From Nageia nagi (Eukaryota; Pinophyta): 64,000 nucleotides of DNA. Below are positions 56,819-64,000 of the stretch, one piece after another; positions within the stretch are counted from its first letter, which is position 1; the number at the start of each line of letters is the position of its first letter. The translations under genes and the position numbers were made by a program. The stretch is taken from the NCBI GenBank assembly GCA_050084985.1, contig JBITNC010000001.1:87234001-87298000 (forward strand), read 5' to 3'. The notes below the pieces were generated by a model that was given only the letters and a program-made list of their open reading frames with translations, searched no databases and was not told where the DNA came from.

Positions 56819-59800
56819 TCACTCCCCCTTGAGGGCATCTTCACCAATCCAATAACATTCTTTCAAGAGGGGCTTGGTGAACAAATCAATAGAGTTCAAG
56901 GTGGATGGATAATACTTTAGGTGTATGATGCCATCAAGAACCTTCTCCCTCATAAAATGGACATGGATTTTCACATGTTTTGTTTTTTGATGGAACACTA
57001 AATTCTTAGCCAAAGAAATAAACCAACCAATTATATAAAGAGATCAAAGATGAGCCACCTTGCTCACATCTAATTTATTTTAAAATATTGCTTAGCCAAA
57101 TGCCTTCTTGAGTTGCAACAGACATGGCATGATATTAGAATTTTATGGTGTAAAAAAAAATAGTAGGTTGCTTCTTGAAAGCCCAAGAGATAGCACCTAA
57201 ACCAATACTAAACACATACATATAGGTTGACTTCCTATCATCTCTATCTCCCCCATAGTCAGAATCTAAGAATCTAGAGAGAATAAATGAGGGTAACTTG
57301 AAATACGTGAGAGCAAGATCCTTAGTCCTTGCAACATACCTCAAGATTTTCTTAATAGCATTGAGGTGCTCAACATAAGGTTTCTACATGAATCATGCCA
57401 TCAAATTCACTGCAAAGGTAATATCTAACCTGGATATAGTCAAATGCAAAAGACTACCACTTAATTTCCTGTAAGCTGTAGCATTAGCTATCTAAGAGTT
57501 AGAGGTTAGAGAAATAGTGATTCCAAGAGAGATAAGGATTGCAACATATCTACACTTCTCCATTCCAAACTTCTGTAAGATGTCTGATACTTAGATTGAC
57601 TAAGATAAGTACAACCCTTATATTGATACACGTGCATTCCAAGATAGTAGTGCAAGAGTCCAAGATCAATCATTTCAAATGTTACCTTAAGTTTGGATAT
57701 GCACTCTTGAATGATTTCATCATTATTCCCAATAATCAAAAGATCATCCACATAAAGGAGAATCAAGACCATGTCTTTTTCTTGATTGAGCACATATAGA
57801 TTGGAGTCAGAAAAATATTTAAAAAATCTAATATCTACAAAATACCCTGAAATCTTTTTGTACCAAGCTTGAGGTGCTTGCTTAAATCCATACAATGACT
57901 TCTTTAGCTTGCACATAAAGGACTCTTTGCCTTCCATAATAAACCCTTCTAGTTGATTCATGAAGATTTCCACATCTAAGTCACCATTGAGAAATGCACT
58001 CATGATGTCAAGTTGAAAAACTTTCCATCTTTGAGCTATAAAAAGAGCAAGGATAACTCTTATAGTAGGCATATTTTCCATGGGAGCAAAGGTTTCCTCA
58101 TAATCTACATCATATTTCTAAGAAAAACCTTTAGCTACTAACCTTACCTTGTATTACTCAATATCTTCAATTGAATTAAACTTGACCTTTTAGATCCACT
58201 TATTGCCAATCATATTCTTTTCATTAGGATAAGAAACCAAGTCCTATGTTTTATTTTTCATAAGTGCCTCATACTCCACTTTCATGGCTTCCATCCAGCA
58301 CTCATGCTTAGAATCTTCTTTGAAGGTTGAGGGCTCATGTTTATTGTCAATTTTGATAATTAAAAATTTGTTTAAGTTCATGCTCCTTGTTACCATTTGT
58401 GTTGGAGAATTTTGTTCCTGAGGTGATTTGTCTACATCAATATCCAACCAACTCAGGCAATTGAAGAGTCTTTTTAATCATCAACATCCTTATTAGAAGC
58501 AAATTCATCAAGAAAATCATTTAACTTTACATCTCTTGAAATGAACACTACTTTATAGGTTGTAGAGTAGATCCTGTAGCCTCTATGTTGACTATCATAA
58601 CCCATAAAGATGTATTTTTTAGCTCTTTTATCCAACTTCTTTCTTTTCTCAAAAATAATGTAATAGAATGCTTCACAACCAAACACTCTAAAGTGAAAAA
58701 TGTTAGGTTTTCTTCCTGACCATACCTTAAAAGGAGTTTTACTTTGAATGAATTTTATGGAACACCTATTCAAGGTGTAAATAGCAATGCTCATAGATTC
58801 ACCCCATAAGAATTTAGGAAGATTACCCAACATGCATCTAGCCATCTCCATAATTATTCTATTTTTTCTTTCAACAACATTGTTTTGCTAAGGAGTGTAT
58901 GGAATTATAAATTATCTCTTAATTCCATACTTAGCATAATATTCATTGAACTCATTTCTATTATATTCTCCCCCATTATATAATCTCAACATCTTGATTT
59001 TAAAGTTAATTTGATTCTTAAAAAAGGCTTTAAAAACTTTAAAACTTTCAAAGTTTTGATCCTTATGCTCAAGTAGATACCCAAAGGTCATCCTACTAAA
59101 GTTATCAATGAAGGTCAAGATGTAAGATGCTCTCTAAGCAACTTAGTTTGAAATGGACCCATCAAATTTGAATGCACAAGTTGAAGAGGATGAGATGCTC
59201 TTATTGTCTTATCTTTTTCAAATTTTTATCTATACATTTTGCCAAGAATGAACTTCTTTAATAGACCAATCAAATGAGAAATTGAAGGTAAACCTTCCAC
59301 AAGTTCTTGGTCTTTCATGACTTGAATACTCTTATGATTAAGGTGCCTTAAATGATGGTGTCAAATATTACCTTTAGAACACACACTATAAGCAAGACAC
59401 ATCTTTGATGGAACTCGATCCATAATGTAGATGTTATCTTTCATAGATCATTTAACCAAAGTGGCAAGACCTTTCTTAATGCGCCAAGATTAAGAGTCAA
59501 ACTCAAAAGAGTATCCTTTTCTAGCAACTTGGATCATGGAGAGAAGGTTCATCCTTAACTTAGGAACATAGAAAATATTTTCAAGAACCTTTTCGTAAGT
59601 CAACACACTCCCAATTCCTTGTAATTCAAGGGTAGAGTTATCACCTATCACAACTACATCCTTTTTATACTTGTGAAAGTTCTCAAACTTTTTTTTTCAA
59701 AGAATAGGTGATTAGTGCAACTAAATTCAACAATACATTTAATGAAAAAGAGCAAGACATGGAGTAGAGCATCATAGCAAAACTAGCATGAATATTCTTC

Positions 59801-60735
59801 TTTTCTTTGTAGTTCTTTACATTTCCATTACCTTTGTTCTTTTCCTCTCTTTTTTTTGTAGCAATAACTTCTTTGTAACCTTAAATGCAACAATATTTAC
59901 AATTACCATCAAAATTTTCTTTAAGATAAGGAGTGTTTGCTTTGCCTTTTCTATCTCTTTACTTGAAATGATTATTGTTGTCGTTGTTCCTATTGCTATG
60001 GTTTTTGTTGTTCCTTTTGCTATTGTAGCCATTACCTCTTTTCTCAAACCTTTTGAAGGAATAAGGATAAGATTTCTTTTGATGGTTGAACATTTTTTTG
60101 AGAGGAGTTTTGGTTGCTCTAAGAGCAATATTATTATCCTTAGGAGAAGAAATTAACCCTTTATTGTTAAGGGTTTTCTCATGCTTCAATAGGTGCCTAG
60201 ACAAGTTCTCAAGGGAGATGACTTCTTCTTTATCATCAAGCCTTGTTTCCATAACTATTACAAAGTTTTAAACTTTGAAAAGAGACTTTGAAGAATGATG
60301 AATATAATGAACTCATCATTGATCCAATTGCATCCATAAGCAACAAGTTGGGTCTTTAAATCAATGATTTATTTAAGTAGATAGCCATATTTTCATCTTT
60401 CCCTTGATGAAATTGAAGCAACTTTTGGAGTATGGTAAATCTTCTTGAAAAGTTTGAACCAAGGTATATTTGCCTAAGCTTATCCCATTTCTTTACCAAG
60501 GTTGAAGAGAAAATCATCAAGAGCACATCATCTAAAACTACATAATAAATCATGGAGGTTGCCAACTCATTCTTTGTGTTGTAAGCATCTAGTGCCTTCT
60601 ATATGTAGGAGGTACAAGGTTCTCATTAACTATTTGCCAAAGCTTTCTTGCCTATAATTTAGCTCTCATACATGGTTATCAAATCCCATAGTTGGAACAA
60701 TCATGAATGTATTTAGGTAAAAAGGATTCTCTCAT
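56819..60735 (-). pseudogene. E5 gag-pol pseudogene
   Basis: Gag ATG at 60735, three bases after a TGTAG acceptor-like site. Gag is readable to about 59800 with stops in the first 35 codons. The protease has Glu and no intact D-S-G. Integrase 59118-58474, RT 58447-57506 with YVDD present, RNase H 57344-56819. Stops at Gln codons include 59226-59228 and 58912-58914. Frameshifts separate most parts. Confidence 0.9.
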
Positions 60736-60738
60736 TTG

Positions 60739-63669
60739 CTACATAAAAATGTGAAATAATAAGCATGTGGTTTCAATAAATAACATTAAATATTAAGTTT
60801 TAATCAAGTAAATAATACATGTTACATTTAACACTAAAGACATGCTTGATTTGATTTACAAGTGCAAATTTTTACAATTCAAATAATAACCCATGTACCT
60901 AAATACATTTCTCATCTCAAGAACTGTAGATGTAGAGTGACATTGTTAAGGCTTATTTTCTTATATAAAATTAGGCCTTCACTTGGATGCCCACACAAGA
61001 GGATCCTAGGTCCTATCAATCCTCAAACAGTTCCCCTTGGGCAGTAATATAGTCTCACAAGAAGAGTACTAGCTATTTTCCAAGGTTTTGATATTTATTA
61101 GATCGGCTAAATTATTAATCTTGATTAGGTTTTAAGTTTTCCTCCTAGGTTATCAGGATAATCCTTGAATGGACATGCAAACATGTGGTATCACTACACA
61201 CATGCCTGTCCACCTAATATGTCTAGACCAATAGAGGACTTAGGGGCAATTAAAAAGTATGGACTTTTCACCACTTGGATCGTCAGATTTAAAGGCTCCA
61301 AATCACCTATTCTCACCTCATGGCTCCCCAAACAAGTCATGTTACAGAATATAGTGTGAATGTGTTCATTTTAGGGGGTTGTTCATTTCAATATTTGCAA
61401 TTTTTCATAAGTAAATAAATCAAAAGTGCTAAACATGAAGTAAAAGAGCATAATTAAACAAACATCATCCATTCATTTCTTATAACCTTAATATTCCAAT
61501 GAGTTTTGTTTACTAACTTCTAAAGGACATCTTTACATAGGTCCATATTTGCACAAATTAACCTTGCATAAAGGATACATCAATTTTCATAATTTACGTA
61601 AGTCCAATAACTTTGGATAAAAAAAACATTAGCATGCACCATTTCATAACTTTGAATTAAGTAATAAGCATGCATCTTAAGTATCATCCCTATTAATTTG
61701 CATAAGTTAACTTTGCATAAGTAAATAAGCATGCATTAATAACTTAAAGAAATAAGTACTAATTATAAACATGTAATAACTTAAATATTAAGCATAAGTA
61801 CTAATCTTAAGTATGCATCATGTAAAAAATTAAGTACTAAGCATAAGTACTAATCATAAGCATGCATTGACTTAATAAGTATTAAGCATTCATAAAGGAT
61901 CTAAAAATTTAAGTGAAACATTAAAATTTCTCCTTTTTACTTTAAAAAGATCCCTTTAATAAATCGTTAAAAAAATTGTCTAAAGAAAAAAATTAAAAAA
62001 TTACCTCTTAAAAATATTTATTTCCCCCTAAAATCAAAATTTCTTTGACTAAAAAGAAATGATGAAGCATTCAATTTGGACTTGGAGTTTTACGATAACT
62101 CAAGGAAAAATACACTTTTACACTCCATGTTAGATTTATTAAATGCTCTAAGTTAAATAGGATAAGTTACTTGTTAAAGGAGGCAAAAAATTAATTATGA
62201 TAACAACTCTAAAAAAATAGGGCATATGGATACCCATCAAGAAGTTAATGCAAGTAGGTAGAGAAGGAAGCCAAAAAAAATGCAATGGTCAGAGGGGGCC
62301 ATGTAGAGGGTGTGAACCAAGAGCATTGAGAGGAAGGTCATGTTATAGAGTCATAAGTTTGGTAGAAAAGGAGAATGTAAAAAAAAAATGGTAGGTTTTG
62401 AGGTGGCTAAAAGAGCCACGCATCATGGGTCTGAGGTTAGTCACAAGCTACAAGTAAATGGTGGTCAATCATGATCACATACACATAGCACAAGGAAAAA
62501 AAAATGTTGTGAGGGCAACAAGGACCCATTTTACAATGTAATTCCCTCTACCTCACTCTTTAACCTATGATATAAGGTGGGTTTTGAGGCAATTGAGGGG
62601 GAAGATGGATGAGGGGGCACCCAAAGGCAATGGAAGGAGGTGGCAAAGCAATGGTAGAGGAAGGAAGAAAGGGGGTCATGAAGTGAAGGTGATGGTTGAA
62701 AGTTCTGCATAAAGGTGGCATAGCTAATCCTCATGGTTTGCAACAAGTCAAAGAAATATTCTATTTAATTAGCTCCCCTTCAATGTAGTCTATTATGGCA
62801 AACTAGAATAAGGGCTTCACCCCTATTAGTAATTCAAACCCCTCCTTTCATGTATGGAAGTTTTGTTTTGAAGGCTAGCCATTCGATAGGGGGAGAAATA
62901 ATCATTCATCTATGAATCATCAAAGGAAAGCATTTTGGTTCTAGTTTATGAATCTCCTTCTCATGGTAAATGAAAATGGGGGCTTAAATCATTTTGAGAA
63001 AGCCATATCTCTAGAGAACTTCTTCTGCCTAGAAGTGGTGTCACCCAAGCATGGCCTAGAGAGAGTTTGTGCGCTCATGGCAGGCTACCCAATGGTAAGG
63101 AAAAAAAATGTTGTGAGGAGGTCAACTAGTTTTAAATGTATTAGAGGTAAACTATAAGGGTGAGGCCACACAGGGCTAAGAGAGCCATGCAGAAGAGACT
63201 CCATTTCATAGCTACATGCAAGAGGAGGCCAACTCAATAGGAGGCACACAACCACCTATAAACATGTTTTTTTTCCCAAAAAAAATGTTTATTGTAAAAA
63301 AATAAAATGTATTGAAATAAATACTCTTCCCCCTTTTTATGAAGGATTGAAAAAAAATTAAACTATATTGCAATTGTAAATAAATAATTTTATTTTCAAC
63401 TAAGATAAGAAATTTGACTTCCCTCCTTTATTTTAACAAAAAAAAAAAAAACTTTATAAAAGATATGTATATTTTTTAAAAAAATGCAATTGTTATATAC
63501 TCTCCTCTTAAAAAAAATACTACTAATATAAAAGGTAATAAAAAATTGCATTTTATTGCTATTATAACTACAAACAAAGGACTAACATAATATTTTTTTT
63601 TAAATGTTAGTATTCTAATGAGTATAATCTTCAAAAAAGAAAGGAGGTTATACCTTCTGAAATATTTAC
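60739..63669 (-). other. E5 leader: putative 5' UTR intron
   Basis: 2,931 bp from donor TAAG|GTAAAT (GT at 63669-63668) to acceptor ATGTAG (AG at 60740-60739). Contains the conserved block (61010-61345), the TTAAGT/GCATGC stretch (61650-61900), a C-rich block on the sense strand (about 62270-62760) and A/T-rich ends. Confidence 0.55.
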
Positions 63670-63777
63670 CTTACAAGGTTGTAAGTGAAATAAGAATACT
63701 CCCAAGTTGAAGAAAGATGAGATACCTCAAATAAGAAGAGCCTCCACACCTAGGATGTGAAGAGGAGCCTCCAAGGA

Positions 63778-63789
63778 GCTCTGATACCA
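63778..63789 (-). other. E5 primer-binding site
   Basis: TGGTATCAGAGC on the minus strand, a perfect initiator tRNA-Met site. Confidence 0.9.
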
Positions 63790-63792
63790 ATT

Positions 63793-64000
63793 TTAAGGAA
63801 CTAACACTAATAAGATAATTCCTAAACAACCAAGATCTCTTGAAAGCTCACAATACACATCTAACAATCTTACAAATAAGATAATCTCACAAAGTAACTC
63901 AAGATGTAAAGTGGTTCCTTCAACTAGGAGTACATCTACTAACTAGATCTTTACTTCAATCACAAATACAACTCTCTTACAATTCTCATAATCTAAACTC
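63793..64000 (-). repeat. E5 5' LTR, partial
   Basis: The 3' end of the LTR (ends TTCCTTAA instead of TTCCTTCA). Continues beyond the window. Stem-loop at 63911-63939 with inner stem TCCT/AGGA. Confidence 0.85.

Larger units (their letters stand above)
55521..64000 (-). mobile_element. E5: minus-strand copia element, nearly complete
   Basis: 3' LTR at 55521-56010, polypurine tract 56011-56019, 3' non-coding region with tandem repeats, pol and gag, leader, primer-binding site (63778-63789) and the first 208 bp of the 5' LTR, which leaves the window. It is inserted in E4. The visible parts of the two LTRs differ much more than those of E2 (many substitutions and one indel of about 17 bp in 200 bp), so E5 is older than E2. 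Confidence 0.9.

Overview
The window is a stretch of repeat-rich plant nuclear DNA with one recognisable intact host gene in 64 kb: an intronless, GC-rich chlorophyll a/b-binding protein gene of the Lhcb1 type (16950-17756, minus strand). The rest is AT-rich and consists mostly of old LTR retrotransposons in several nested layers. One gene per tens of kilobases, decayed Ty1/copia and Ty3/gypsy copies, a LINE relic and a PPR-like relic all suggest a large plant genome. A gymnosperm is my best guess; this is an inference, because no species-specific marker is visible.

Layout. 1-4456: 3' part of a decayed plus-strand copia element (E1) ending in an LTR, joined directly to a minus-strand, truncated relative (E6, 4457 to about 7060). 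7061-8625: gag-protease relic of a second copia lineage (E7). 9600-11480: a 100-bp tandem array and a probable gypsy LTR. 12030-12804: gag start and primer-binding site of a third copia lineage (E8). 15990-16330: LINE ORF1 relic. 16887-17900: Lhcb1 gene with 3' UTR hairpins and a light-type promoter. 21304-21759: solo LTR of the E-family with a near-perfect target duplication, set inside a local repeat family. 23017-31590: a large decayed Athila-like gypsy element with about 1-kb homologous LTR parts. 31633-32344: an unrecognised decayed reading frame. About 33390-33555: a PPR-like relic. 35478-46596: a short, probably non-autonomous LTR element (G1) split by a complete 8.7-kb copia element (E2, 37110-45809), which has 483-bp LTRs and a perfect CATCA target duplication. 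47121-53722: a decayed sister copy (E3). 53723-54224: an LTR whose tail is inverted in place. 54225-55520: an integrase/RT piece of another copy (E4), interrupted by a minus-strand copy (E5, 55521 to beyond 64000).

The most interesting material is the architecture shared by copies E1-E6. (1) A leader of about 2.8-2.9 kb lies between the primer-binding site and gag, bounded by conserved splice-like donor and acceptor sites. (2) A stem-loop in the transcribed part of the LTR shows a covarying inner stem. (3) A long 3' non-coding region lies between two polypurine tracts and carries hairpin minisatellites, again with compensatory changes. (4) The same glutamine codons are lost to stops in different copies, and protease active-site lesions are shared. 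Together these suggest a family mobilised in trans, with non-coding RNA structure better preserved than its proteins. The primary facts are read directly from the sequence; splicing, RNA folding and trans-mobilisation are inferences.
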